Origin: Paenibacillus sp. FSL H7-0326
Lineage (GTDB): Bacteria > Bacillota > Bacilli > Paenibacillales > Paenibacillaceae
Assembly: GCF_001955535.1 (NCBI RefSeq)
Contig: NZ_MPVN01000004.1
Span: 62,001-126,000 of the forward strand
Length of the DNA: 64,000 bases
Direction of reading: 5' to 3'
The position numbers were made by a program, and so were the translations under genes. How positions within the stretch are numbered: the first letter of the stretch is position 1; each line of letters begins with the position of its first letter. This document shows positions 53,590 through 62,453 of this stretch, in pieces. Below the pieces are notes generated by a model. It did no database searches, was not told the DNA's origin, and saw nothing but the letters and a program-made list of their open reading frames with translations.

Positions 53590-54535
53590 CACAAAGTTAA
53601 TTCTACTAGGGGTTGTTGGCCTTGCATGCATTCTGCTCTATGCCTTCTATGATATAAAAGGCGGGTTTGATTATGCCTTCCCAAGACGCATGGTCCGCAT
53701 CGGGGCTATGGTTGTAACAGGTATCGCTATCGCATATTCAACCGTTGTATTCCAGACGATTACGCGTAATCGGATTCTGACGCCGTCTGTTATGGGTTTG
53801 GATTCTATGTATGAGGTCGTGCAGACTTTAATTTATTTCTTTGCCGGCTCCATGTCGGTATGGGTGCTGAATAAGTACTTGAATTTTGGCGCGGCGATTG
53901 CTGCTATGGTTCTATTCGCGCTCATCTTGTACCGGTTCCTGTTTAGGGCAGACAAGCATCCCATTTATTTGCTGCTATTAATAGGAATGATCTTGGGCAC
54001 ACTGCTCGGAAGCTTCGTCACCTTCTTGCAGGTATTGATTGATCCGGTAGAGTATCTAAGCCTTCAAAGTCGTCTCTTCGCGAACTTTACCAATGTTAAG
54101 GTCGATTTGTTGTACGTGTCTATTGTGATCTTGGGCATAGCATTTATTTATGGTTATCGTATTATGCACAAGCTCGACGTCATGTCACTGGGCCGTGAGA
54201 ATGCGATCAATCTTGGTATTAACTATGATGGCATGGTCATGAGAGTGCTGATCCTGTCTTCGGTGCTGATTGCGACATCTACTGCGCTGGTCGGCCCAAT
54301 CACGTTCTTTGGACTCATTGTGGCCAATCTCGCTTATCAATTTATAGTGACCTATAAACACTCTATATTAATTCTGGGGGCCAGCCTAATTAGTATAATC
54401 GCGCTGGTCGGCGGACAATTTCTCGTCGAGCATATACTGGAGCTGCGCACCACACTGAGCGTCATCATTAACTTTGTCGGTGGAATCTACTTTATATTCT
54501 TATTACTCAAAGAAAGCAGGGCGGCTGGAAGATGA
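53576..54535 (+). CDS. yclO: Petrobactin-type siderophore permease (YclO-like)
   Basis: A 319-residue FecCD permease (VVFQTITRNRILTPSVMGLD, GPITFFGLIVANLAYQF), the YclO member of the set. The ATG at 53576 lies within the end of the upstream gene with GGGGAGAG before it. Its stop overlaps the ATPase start by 4 nt. Confidence 0.87.
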   Translation: MQKNSTKLILLGVVGLACILLYAFYDIKGGFDYAFPRRMVRIGAMVVTGIAIAYSTVVFQTITRNRILTPSVMGLDSMYEVVQTLIYFFAGSMSVWVLNKYLNFGAAIAAMVLFALILYRFLFRADKHPIYLLLLIGMILGTLLGSFVTFLQVLIDPVEYLSLQSRLFANFTNVKVDLLYVSIVILGIAFIYGYRIMHKLDVMSLGRENAINLGINYDGMVMRVLILSSVLIATSTALVGPITFFGLIVANLAYQFIVTYKHSILILGASLISIIALVGGQFLVEHILELRTTLSVIINFVGGIYFIFLLLKESRAAGR

Positions 54536-55299
54536 TCGAAATCAAAGGATTAACGAAGCGATATGGCAAGAAGCCTGTTGTAGAGGACGTGTCAGTAACG
54601 ATTGAATCAGGGCTGATCACATCGTTCATTGGTCCGAATGGTGCGGGTAAATCTACCCTGCTGTCCATGGTCAGCCGTTTGCTTGATTCGGATACAGGGG
54701 AAGTATTTATCGACCAAAATGATGTGAAGAAGTGGAAGTCGAGCGAGTTCGCAAAGCGGGTATCCATACTGAAGCAGTCAAACTTTATTAATGTGCGTTT
54801 GACGGTGCGTGAGCTGGTTTCCTTTGGACGTTACCCTTATTCCAAAGGGCGGCTTAATGCAGAGGATGAGCAGTTCGTAGACCAAGCAATTGAATATATG
54901 AATCTTGCTGATATGCAGGACAAGTATTTGGATGAATTGTCAGGCGGACAGAAGCAGCGAGCATTTATTGCCATGGTCATTGCACAGGATACGGACTATA
55001 TTTTGCTCGATGAACCACTGAACAACCTGGATATGAAGCACTCTGTCCAAATTATGAAAATTCTACGCAAGCTCGTTGATGAGCTGGGCAAAACGGTCAT
55101 TATCGTGCTCCATGATATCAACTTTGCCTCCGTGTATTCTGACCGGATTGTGGCGCTTAAGGATGGCAAGCTGGTGAAGGACGGGCCGACACATGAAATT
55201 ATTAATACCGAGGCTCTGCGTGATATCTACGATATGACGATTCCGGTTCAAGAGCAGAATGGTAACCGTATTTGTGTCTATTTTGATGCCCAATCCTAA
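54532..55299 (+). CDS. yclP: Petrobactin-type siderophore ATPase (YclP-like)
   Basis: A 255-residue ABC ATPase with Walker A GPNGAGKST, signature LSGGQKQRA, Walker B YILLDEP and the H-loop LHDIN. It is coupled to the permease gene by an ATGA overlap. A terminator follows, and the binding-protein gene has its own Fur-controlled start. Confidence 0.9.
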   Translation: MIEIKGLTKRYGKKPVVEDVSVTIESGLITSFIGPNGAGKSTLLSMVSRLLDSDTGEVFIDQNDVKKWKSSEFAKRVSILKQSNFINVRLTVRELVSFGRYPYSKGRLNAEDEQFVDQAIEYMNLADMQDKYLDELSGGQKQRAFIAMVIAQDTDYILLDEPLNNLDMKHSVQIMKILRKLVDELGKTVIIVLHDINFASVYSDRIVALKDGKLVKDGPTHEIINTEALRDIYDMTIPVQEQNGNRICVYFDAQS

Positions 55300-55321
55300 G
55301 TGAAATAGAGTTCCTGATTAT

Positions 55322-55366
55322 AGGCTGAGGAGCAGCTAAAACAGCTGATTTCTCAGCCTTTTTTTA
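55322..55366 (+). terminator. Terminator between the ATPase and binding-protein genes
   Basis: AGGCTGAG / CTCAGCCT with an inner CAGCT/AGCTG stem, followed by seven T. It separates yclNOP from the independently transcribed binding-protein gene. Confidence 0.88.
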
Positions 55367-55490
55367 AGATGATCGCTTTAGGAGGGGGCAGCATAAACCA
55401 ATAAAATTGAACAATTTATTAAATCTCGTATAAGAAATCATGAGAACTTTGTAAAAAACGTTTGACTTATCATGCTTTAAAGCAATATAA

Positions 55491-55505
55491 TGAGAATCGT
55501 TATCA
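55491..55505. promoter_or_regulatory. Fur box 1 upstream of the yclQ-like gene
   Basis: TGAGAATCGTTATCA, a 7-1-7 Fur site with two deviations, 61 nt before the start codon and 6 nt from a second, perfect box. Confidence 0.8.
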
Positions 55506-55511
55506 ACAATA

Positions 55512-55526
55512 TGATAATGATTATCA
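55512..55526. promoter_or_regulatory. Fur box 2 upstream of the yclQ-like gene
   Basis: TGATAATGATTATCA, a perfect Fur palindrome adjacent to box 1. Tandem boxes suggest tighter control than for yclNOP. Confidence 0.88.
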
Positions 55527-55565
55527 TTATAAATAAGAGAAACGAAAAGGGGAGAGTTAGTGATC

Positions 55566-56627
55566 ATGAAAAAGTGGAAATTTACTTCTGCAATACTTGC
55601 CATCGCTTTGATGCTCGGAGCATGCGGAACAACGGAAGAAGGTAGTACAGCGGAAGGAACGAATGAAACGGCAGTCGTTGAGAATGAGACAACGGCAAGC
55701 GGAAATGAAGCAGCTGGTGAAGAGACAGCTGTAGAATCAACGGCTACATACCCGCTAACCGTATCTCCTACGGTTGGTTCATCTGAAAGTGAAGAGAACG
55801 GAACGATCAACTTTGAAGATGTTACTTTTGAAAAAATGCCAGAGAAAGTCGTTGTATTCGACTATGGCTTCTTAGATACACTAAATGCACTGGGTGTTGA
55901 AGGAATCGTTGGTGTTGCTAAAGACTCCACTTTGCCAGCTCACCTTGAAAAATTTGCATCCGATGACTACGTAAGTGTAGGCGGACTCAAGAGCCCGCTG
56001 TTGGAAGATATCGCAGAGCTTGAGCCAGACGTGATCTTCATCTCTGGTCGTCAATCTGCTTACTATGAAGAGCTGAAAGAGATTGCTCCCGTCCTCTTCG
56101 TGGGTACACAGCAGGATGACTACTGGAACACTTTCCTTGCTTCTGTGGACACGGCAGCCAAAATCTTTGGCAAAGAAGCAGAAGCTAAAGAGTACACTGC
56201 GAAATTCGATGCAGCTCTAGAAGAGATCAATACGCTTGCAGGCAACTTTGAGACGTCCCTGGTGACAATGTACAATGAAGGCAATCTGTCAGGATTCGCC
56301 TCCGAATCCCGCTTTGGATATATGTATGAAGTATACGGATTCAAGCCAGTAACAGAGGATATCGAATCTTCATCCCACGGCTCTAACTTCGGCTTTGAAG
56401 CCATCCTGGAATTCAACCCTGAAGTATTGTTCGTTATCGACCGTACCGCAGCTACAGGCGGCGAATCGAATATCGAAGCCGATATGGAAAATGACATCAT
56501 CAAGAAAACAACCGCTTACCAGAACGATCGTGTCGTTTACCTTGACGGTCCACTGTGGTACCTGAGCGGCGGCGGCTTGGAATCTGAGCTTGCTAAGATT
56601 GAAGAAATATTGGCTGAATTGAAATAA
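55566..56627 (+). CDS. yclQ: Petrobactin-type siderophore binding lipoprotein (YclQ-like)
   Basis: A 353-residue lipoprotein: signal helix, lipobox MLGACGTT, a Glu/Thr-rich linker, then the binding domain (VVVFDYGFLDTLNALGVEGI, ISGRQSAYYEELKEIAPVLF), which follows the YclQ pattern. GGGGAGAG lies about 10 nt before the ATG at 55566. It has its own promoter with two Fur boxes, so it can be made in excess over the membrane parts. Confidence 0.9.
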   Translation: MKKWKFTSAILAIALMLGACGTTEEGSTAEGTNETAVVENETTASGNEAAGEETAVESTATYPLTVSPTVGSSESEENGTINFEDVTFEKMPEKVVVFDYGFLDTLNALGVEGIVGVAKDSTLPAHLEKFASDDYVSVGGLKSPLLEDIAELEPDVIFISGRQSAYYEELKEIAPVLFVGTQQDDYWNTFLASVDTAAKIFGKEAEAKEYTAKFDAALEEINTLAGNFETSLVTMYNEGNLSGFASESRFGYMYEVYGFKPVTEDIESSSHGSNFGFEAILEFNPEVLFVIDRTAATGGESNIEADMENDIIKKTTAYQNDRVVYLDGPLWYLSGGGLESELAKIEEILAELK

Positions 56628-56640
56628 TCTAAATGAATAA

Positions 56641-56688
56641 AGACTGCTACAGAAAAGGGTAGATCCTTAAGTAGCAGTCTTTTTTTTA
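56641..56688 (+). terminator. Terminator after the yclQ-like gene
   Basis: AGACTGCTAC / GTAGCAGTCT with a 20-nt inner region, followed by eight T. Confidence 0.88.
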
Positions 56689-56718
56689 AGGGAACTAATG
56701 AAGAAACCTTGAACATAT

Positions 56719-56768
56719 AAACCGGCTTTGCCCTTGCTGATAGGTGCAAAGCCGGTTTATTGTTGAAG
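56719..56768. terminator. Second hairpin downstream of the yclQ-like gene
   Basis: A 13-bp perfect stem (AAACCGGCTTTGC / GCAAAGCCGGTTT) 30 nt after the first terminator, without a strong T tract. It may back up the first terminator. Confidence 0.5.
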
Positions 56769-56918
56769 AATAGTACGGATAAGTGATAGAGAAGGTAGAA
56801 TCTATGTTACATTATGTATAGAGCCCTGTATGAAGCTGGGAAACAGCAGAGCCGAATGAAGCCCGAGATGATATTTGATGAGGAAGCTCACTACAACTTC
56901 AGAGACGGAGGGAATGGG

Positions 56919-58553
56919 ATGAACGAGAAACGAAAGGACGAATTAGGAAGAAGGTTTTTGCTAAGCCCCTATATTTTAATAGATGAGTGCAATGAACTGG
57001 AAATACAAGAACTGATCTTTCTCATTCATTCAAGTAAACACCTCAAGACAAAAGAGGCAGCTCCAGCGAAGCAGCTGGATGAGAGAATCAGTCTGTTAAT
57101 TAACGTGCTGCACGAGAAAGTAAGAGACGCAGAAGCGTTATACATAGCCTATGAGAAAAAGACGAATTACCCTTACATTGATGCAGAGGATCGCATCTGG
57201 ATGTTCTCAACAGAGGAATATGCATCGCATGCAGCCGATTATTTCATGCAGCAGCAGCTGATGCTGGAGATGAAGCGGGTTAACAAGGAAGATCTGATGA
57301 AGATGTTTGGCGAGCTTCACATGCTTGGGCTGCAAAAAATACTCGTAGATAATGGGCAGTACCACACCTTGCTGGATCGGGATGAGCTGCTGCCGCCACC
57401 GGACTTTGGCGATACACCCGAGATTAATATTCCTGTAACCAATCCAGATTTGCAGCATGCTATTATTCGCTTCTTTCAATTCATTGGCACCAGACGGAGC
57501 GGAGAAGGAGCAAAACAGCTGGCCAAGGAGTTTGAGGCCAAAATGTTGTATGAAGTGATTCGTGCCAAGTATCTAGTCCCGATGCAGCTGGAGGAAAAAG
57601 TGCCGTCTACGCCAGATGAGCAGGGCAGAAAGACGATCAAGGAAGGTGCAAGAATCCAATTTGCCGTACTGGGCGGCGAAGGCGATTCGAAATGGCTGCC
57701 GGTATTTACAGATTGGAAAGAGTTTGAGAAGGCTTACGATAAGAAGGTGTGGAGCAGCAACATTGCTACATACGATGACATCGTGGCGATATCAGCAAGA
57801 ATGAATGGAATTGTCGTGAATTGCAGGGGGATTCCTATTCCCATCCATGAGAAAAATAAACAGATGATTGAGGCGTACAGACAGGAGCTTGCTTCGGCTT
57901 CGGCTGAAGCTTCTAAGGAAGCACCAACCGAGGCTGTACAAGAGAGTAATACAGATGATGTGCCAACCGAAGCAACGAGTGACGCGCCAGATCGAACATC
58001 TGATGCAGTACCGAATGAGGTGTCGAGGCAAGCTTTGAATGATGCATCGGCAGATGCGCCAATTAAAGCAGCAACAGATGTAACAATGGACCCGGCAACA
58101 GGAGCACAAAATGATAGCCAAGCTGATCGCGAGACGGAGAATACCACTAACATTGGAGCTCAGAACGAAAGTGCAGCCCCAGTTGAGACGAAGCATTCAC
58201 CTTCTGCCGCGGCAATTGAGGAAGTGAAGGTTCCTCAAGGAACAACGCTGCGGATTGGTGAACCTAGTGAGGTGCCAGAACCTCTCTCCCACTCGTTAAA
58301 GGCCTGTCTGAAGAAGCAGAAGGGCGTTAAGAAAGCCTACTTAAAATGGATGGTAAAAGGAGAAGAACAAAGCTATCTCCTCATCGTCGATTTCGAGGGG
58401 AGTCAGGCAGAGCTGTTCAGAGACATTGCCCAAGCAGCTTCGCCTTATCTGAACGGATCATTGCTTGATATTACCGATAGCAAGGGCTGGGCTGCCGAAC
58501 ATCTCAGGGATGCGGAACCATTTTATAAGAAGAAACGGTTTGGATTTATTTGA
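56919..58553 (+). CDS. SseB-family protein with low-complexity linker
   Basis: A 544-residue protein. A central part (residues about 225-315, IQFAVLGGEGDSKWLPVFTD, then FEKAYDKKVWSSNIATYDDI) matches the SseB N-terminal domain, and the last 110 residues (LKACLKKQKGVKKAYLKWMV) match the SseB C-terminal domain. Between them lies an Ala/Ser/Thr/Asp/Glu-rich stretch of about 100 residues with near-repeats of the type EA-x-x-DAP. E. coli SseB affects serine sensitivity; the biochemical role is unknown. GGAGGG before the ATG at 56919 fixes the start. Confidence 0.8.
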   Translation: MNEKRKDELGRRFLLSPYILIDECNELEIQELIFLIHSSKHLKTKEAAPAKQLDERISLLINVLHEKVRDAEALYIAYEKKTNYPYIDAEDRIWMFSTEEYASHAADYFMQQQLMLEMKRVNKEDLMKMFGELHMLGLQKILVDNGQYHTLLDRDELLPPPDFGDTPEINIPVTNPDLQHAIIRFFQFIGTRRSGEGAKQLAKEFEAKMLYEVIRAKYLVPMQLEEKVPSTPDEQGRKTIKEGARIQFAVLGGEGDSKWLPVFTDWKEFEKAYDKKVWSSNIATYDDIVAISARMNGIVVNCRGIPIPIHEKNKQMIEAYRQELASASAEASKEAPTEAVQESNTDDVPTEATSDAPDRTSDAVPNEVSRQALNDASADAPIKAATDVTMDPATGAQNDSQADRETENTTNIGAQNESAAPVETKHSPSAAAIEEVKVPQGTTLRIGEPSEVPEPLSHSLKACLKKQKGVKKAYLKWMVKGEEQSYLLIVDFEGSQAELFRDIAQAASPYLNGSLLDITDSKGWAAEHLRDAEPFYKKKRFGFI

Positions 58554-58642
58554 TCTAAATAAACGATGGAAGACTAGCAAGTGAATATTTAATATCTATC
58601 CTGTCCAAAATAGTAACATTTAATAGACAGGAGATCTTATTT

Positions 58643-58747
58643 ATGAATGTAACTTGTCCTTCCTGTAAAAGAATAGTGAAGATCAAAAAAAACGGAAACG
58701 GAAGATGCGAATGTGGAGCTAATATTAAAGTGATAGACAAGGATTAA
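58643..58747 (+). CDS. 34-residue zinc-ribbon miniprotein
   Basis: Reads MNVTCPSCKRIVKIKKNGNG, then RCECGANIKVIDKD. CPSC and CEC give the four cysteines of a single zinc knuckle. AGGAG lies 9 nt before the ATG. This very short gene stands between the SseB-like and Fic genes in an AT-rich stretch. The function is unknown; a nucleic-acid or protein-binding knuckle is possible. Confidence 0.6.
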   Translation: MNVTCPSCKRIVKIKKNGNGRCECGANIKVIDKD

Positions 58748-58792
58748 TTCAGTCTATTTGCAAAAAAATAGATATTTTTATAATTAGATATA

Positions 58793-58846
58793 GACACCCT
58801 CTATTTTATATGTAAAATATTCTTTAAAATTAAACAAAGAGGTGTC
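58793..58846 (+). promoter_or_regulatory. Inverted repeat that can hide the Fic gene ribosome binding site
   Basis: GACACCCTCT (58793-58802) can pair with AGAGGTGTC (58838-58846) with one bulged C. The right arm contains the GAGGTG that serves the ATG at 58850. It may be an RNA fold or an operator. Confidence 0.4.
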
Positions 58847-58849
58847 GAC

Positions 58850-60073
58850 ATGAGGTATCTCTATAAAATATTTCATGAAAAAAATGCAACTGATTTTCAG
58901 ATAAAATACAATGAGAGATTCAACTTTGATTCGACTAGCCGTTTTGGCTTATATATCAAACCGATGAACCAGCCCAATAACTATGAACTATATTATGTTC
59001 CTACCAATAATATGCTTCAAGTTGTGAGTAAGATCCATGCAGTGTCTGACCAATTTGAAAATATCTTTAATGAATTACCAACAGTTGCACAGAAACAATT
59101 TATAAACGAGTGCTTAGTAGAGGAATTATACAACACAAATGACCTTGAAGGTATAAGAAGTACTCGAGAGGAGATAGCGAGAAGTACTAGAGAAATACAG
59201 CTAAATAGAGGTTCAAATAAAAGATTTGAAAGCATGATTAAGTCGTATATACGTCTTCTGAATAATGACATCGTACCTCCAATGACACCTTATAATATAC
59301 GTGAAATATATGATGATATTACAAATGGTGAGATCGAGGAGCAGGAACTGCCTGATGGTAATATTTTTAGAAGTGAAACAACTTATATATTGAAAAAGTC
59401 GGGTACAGGCAAGGTCGTTCATCAAGGAATGACACCAGAGTCTGCAGTTATTAGTGCCTCAGAACAGTTATTACGGTTTATGAATGATAATAATGAGGTT
59501 CCTATGATGATCAAAATTGCTATAGGGCATTATTATTTTGGGTATATTGATCCTTTTTATGATGGAAACGGGAGAACCTCAAGATTTATTAGCAGTATCT
59601 ATTTATCTGAAGTGCTAGGTGATATTTCAACACTTTCCTTATCAAGAGGATGCAATAAATATAAAAATAAATATTTGGATTCTTTTGAGATCACAAACAG
59701 CATAAAGAGCAGGGGTGAAATGAACTGCTTTATTGAGAACTTTCTGGAGATCATTCTAGAAACTCTTATACAAATGAATGCAGAATTAAAGGAAAAGAGT
59801 GAGTTGTTGAACTTAGCAAGTCGAAAAATAATGGAAGAGAGTATCTTGAAGGATCAGGATGGATTTTACGCGGAAGTCATGTTCGTGTTAGCACAAGACT
59901 ACTTCTTTGATTCCAGTAGAGGTCTTACAATTAAAGAGCTCAGCGAAATATTTTCGAAATCAGAAGCAACATTAAGAAAAGTGATGAAGGAGTTAAGTTC
60001 GTTGTCCCTCGTTGATCAGAAAGGCGAAAGGCCTGCATATTACTGTGTTAAGCAGAGTTACTTTGAAAGTTGA
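58850..60073 (+). CDS. Fic-fold protein with Asp in place of the catalytic His
   Basis: A 407-residue protein with a Fic core. The active-site loop reads DPFYDGNGRTSR from Asp234, where active Fic enzymes have HPFx(D/E)GNGRxxR; the His that activates the target hydroxyl is missing while the phosphate-binding GNGR is intact. An N-terminal inhibitory motif TNDLEG (residues 96-101) fits (S/T)xxxE(G/N). The C-terminal 80 residues form a winged-helix-like domain (LTIKELSEIFSKSEATLRKV), so it may bind DNA. AT-rich, lone gene. Either a pseudo-enzyme or one with altered chemistry. Confidence 0.85.
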   Translation: MRYLYKIFHEKNATDFQIKYNERFNFDSTSRFGLYIKPMNQPNNYELYYVPTNNMLQVVSKIHAVSDQFENIFNELPTVAQKQFINECLVEELYNTNDLEGIRSTREEIARSTREIQLNRGSNKRFESMIKSYIRLLNNDIVPPMTPYNIREIYDDITNGEIEEQELPDGNIFRSETTYILKKSGTGKVVHQGMTPESAVISASEQLLRFMNDNNEVPMMIKIAIGHYYFGYIDPFYDGNGRTSRFISSIYLSEVLGDISTLSLSRGCNKYKNKYLDSFEITNSIKSRGEMNCFIENFLEIILETLIQMNAELKEKSELLNLASRKIMEESILKDQDGFYAEVMFVLAQDYFFDSSRGLTIKELSEIFSKSEATLRKVMKELSSLSLVDQKGERPAYYCVKQSYFES

Positions 60074-60125
60074 ATTATAGATTATAAATAAGGACGGATA
60101 GGATTAGGCTTTTTTAGACAACTAC

Positions 60126-60180
60126 AAAAAATCCCATCGTGGTAGCGGTAGAGTTTTTTCTACTGTCTACTATGATGGGA
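60126..60180 (-). terminator. Terminator of the sugar-transport/GH5 unit
   Basis: A long imperfect stem (TCCCATC...GATGGGA outside, GGTAG/CTACT inside). On the minus strand it is followed by TTTTTTG. Confidence 0.8.
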
Positions 60181-60216
60181 GCATATCATGCGCGGCCCAG
60201 TTCTTGTCTAGCTGCG

Positions 60217-61563
60217 TTAAGCCTTCGTATACTTTTCAACTACATCGACCAGCTCGCTCCAATGGTCACATTGATCCCAATGGAATGAGGAAGGAAGCTC
60301 GTAAATCTCTTCCCAGGAGCGTTTCTGCAGATAAGGCTTCAGGTTCTGCTCCACACAGATGACCTGCATGAGGGTTCTCATCCGGAACTGAAGCGGATAG
60401 CGCTCATCCTTCGAGATCGGTTTAAAATACGTTTCAGCCATATAATCGACTAACGCTTCTCCCTTTGACTGTTCCTCGTGCTGATTCCATACGAGCTTGA
60501 TCTCCTCGGTCAGTTTGCGCCAAGGTGTTTCAATCTTAGGATACACAATGCCCATCACGGCAGCATCCTTATAGGTCCAGAGCGCCCAGGAGACATCGTT
60601 TGCTTCGCACAGCTCCAGCATGTCTTCAATGATCGTCATCTGAAAATCAATCTGCTCTTGATTGAACACCAGCCCAAGCTCACCACACCAGACAGGACGC
60701 TTGTACTTCTCGCGGATGCTGAGCAGCTGGTTGAAGGCGTCGGCAAAGATCTCTTTGCGGCGCGCCCGGTCCATTTCCTCGGTAAGCACAGCAGGTTCAT
60801 CCACGAACGGATAGAAGTGGAACTCATATGCCACCTGCGGATCATCAATCGGATCCAGCATGGAGAAGTCGGTCGTGAACTTGTTACCCTCAATAAAGAT
60901 AATATGATGCGGATCGTATTTGCGAATTTCGGCAATGACCTTCTCGTAGAACTCATTAAATGCTGCTGCATTGGTGACCATTGAAGGCTCGTTAACAATA
61001 TCATAAGCAGCAATCCAAGGCTGATCCTTGTAGTACTGAGCAATATGTCCCCACAGTCCGATGACGGTATCGCGCAAAGCGCCATACTCCCAGAACAACG
61101 GTAGGCCGGAGGAGGTGTCCGCGTGCCAGTCCGGATTTTGCCCGCCTGGAACGGAGTGAAGGTCGAGCATGGCATAGATCTCGTATTTTTCACACAAAGC
61201 AACAATATGATCGAGATATTTAAAGCCGTCATTCTTGTATTCATGCGGATTTTGATCATCAATAAAGTATTTATAATTAAAAGGAATCCGAAGATGGTTG
61301 ACGCCGATCTTTTTGAGAAACTCAAAATCCTTCTCATCGACATATTCCAGCAGGAATCGGTCAAAGAACTTGGCGCTGCGCTCTTCGCCATACACCTCGG
61401 CAAATGCCTTCTTAATCATGGTGTCTGTCCCAGGGAGTCCAATCATGAAATGCTCTAGGTTCATCCAGGACCCGAGTCCAAAGCCTCGAAATACGATTTT
61501 TTCTCCGTTCACCGTAAAATCTTCACCGCGAACCTGTACAAAATTGTGCAATAGATTAGTCAT
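60217..61563 (-). CDS. Cytoplasmic GH5 glycoside hydrolase
   Basis: A 448-residue family 5 enzyme (endoglucanase/beta-glycosidase clan). Typical elements are GFGLGSWMNLEHFM, the acid/base Glu in DIVNEPS (about residue 191) and the nucleophile Glu in VWCGELG (about 295). There is no signal peptide, so it should act on oligosaccharides brought in by the transporter encoded just before it on the same strand. AAAAGGAG is correctly spaced from the ATG at 61563; an ATG two codons earlier is too close. Precise substrate (gluco-, manno- or xylo-oligosaccharide) is unknown. Confidence 0.9.
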   Translation of the reverse strand: MTNLLHNFVQVRGEDFTVNGEKIVFRGFGLGSWMNLEHFMIGLPGTDTMIKKAFAEVYGEERSAKFFDRFLLEYVDEKDFEFLKKIGVNHLRIPFNYKYFIDDQNPHEYKNDGFKYLDHIVALCEKYEIYAMLDLHSVPGGQNPDWHADTSSGLPLFWEYGALRDTVIGLWGHIAQYYKDQPWIAAYDIVNEPSMVTNAAAFNEFYEKVIAEIRKYDPHHIIFIEGNKFTTDFSMLDPIDDPQVAYEFHFYPFVDEPAVLTEEMDRARRKEIFADAFNQLLSIREKYKRPVWCGELGLVFNQEQIDFQMTIIEDMLELCEANDVSWALWTYKDAAVMGIVYPKIETPWRKLTEEIKLVWNQHEEQSKGEALVDYMAETYFKPISKDERYPLQFRMRTLMQVICVEQNLKPYLQKRSWEEIYELPSSFHWDQCDHWSELVDVVEKYTKA

Positions 61564-61588
61564 GATCATGTACTCCTTTTATCATGTG

Positions 61589-62434
61589 TTAGTTTTTCAT
61601 GCCGGTTGTAGCTACGCCTTGAATGAAGAATCTCTCGCCGATCAGGAATACGATGATCATCGGAACAGTCGCAATTAATGTGCCTGCCATGAGTAACCCG
61701 TAATCCATGGTGTGCTCGGTCTGGAAGGATTTAAGACCCAGCTGCAAAGTCTTCAAGCTATCATCATTAAAGTAAATCAAGGGTGCCAAGTAATCGTTCC
61801 ACATAAAAGTAAACGTAAAGATGGCGAACGTGGACAAGCCAGCCGCAGATATAGGCATCACAATTCGCCAGAAAATCCGCCATTCATTATAGCCGTCAAC
61901 CCGCGCCGCTTCATTCAGCTCATCAGGCAGACTCTTGAAGAATTGCCGCATCAAGAATACACCGAAGCCGCTGAACAGCTGAATCAGAATGTAACCAGTA
62001 TGCGTGTTGTACAGTCCCAGGCTACTGACAATGGAGAACTGAGGCACCATAATAGAGTGCCAGGGCATCATTAGATTCGCCATGAAGAGGACAAAGATCG
62101 TATTCTTAAAGGGCACCTTGAGCTTCGCAAACGCATAGGCCGCCATGGAGCAGATGATAACCTGCAATACCGTGATCACCACGGACAGCTTTAATGTATT
62201 CAGAAAGTACTGGGCAAAAGGAATGGCCGTCCATACCTCTTTATAGTTGTTCAGGAACAGCGTCTCCGGAATCCAATTCATCGGGTTCTTGAACAGATCG
62301 ACATCGGTCCGAAGCGATGCGGAGATCATCCATAAGAATGGGAAAAGTGCAGCTACTGAAAAGATAACGAGCAGAATTAACAGCAGGTAGTAAGAGGGCT
62401 TATGTCTCTTGACTGTATGAAATGCATTTATCAT
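61589..62434 (-). CDS. CUT1 sugar ABC transporter permease (MalG/LplC-like)
   Basis: A 281-residue inner-membrane permease with six helices and the EAA loop that contacts the ATPase (PDELNEAARVDGYNEWRIFW). Signature start HKPSYYLLLILLVIFSVAAL. GGGAGG lies before the ATG. The ATPase subunit is not encoded here; CUT1 systems in Paenibacillus commonly share one MsmK/UgpC-like ATPase. Confidence 0.92.
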   Translation of the reverse strand: MINAFHTVKRHKPSYYLLLILLVIFSVAALFPFLWMISASLRTDVDLFKNPMNWIPETLFLNNYKEVWTAIPFAQYFLNTLKLSVVITVLQVIICSMAAYAFAKLKVPFKNTIFVLFMANLMMPWHSIMVPQFSIVSSLGLYNTHTGYILIQLFSGFGVFLMRQFFKSLPDELNEAARVDGYNEWRIFWRIVMPISAAGLSTFAIFTFTFMWNDYLAPLIYFNDDSLKTLQLGLKSFQTEHTMDYGLLMAGTLIATVPMIIVFLIGERFFIQGVATTGMKN

Positions 62435-62453
62435 GTGTTCCTCCCTCCCCTCC

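Noticed and set aside
56900..58553. Tandem DNA repeat in the Ala/Asp/Thr-rich linker of the SseB-like gene
   Set aside because: The protein is low-complexity, but the codons vary and no exact DNA repeat unit is present.
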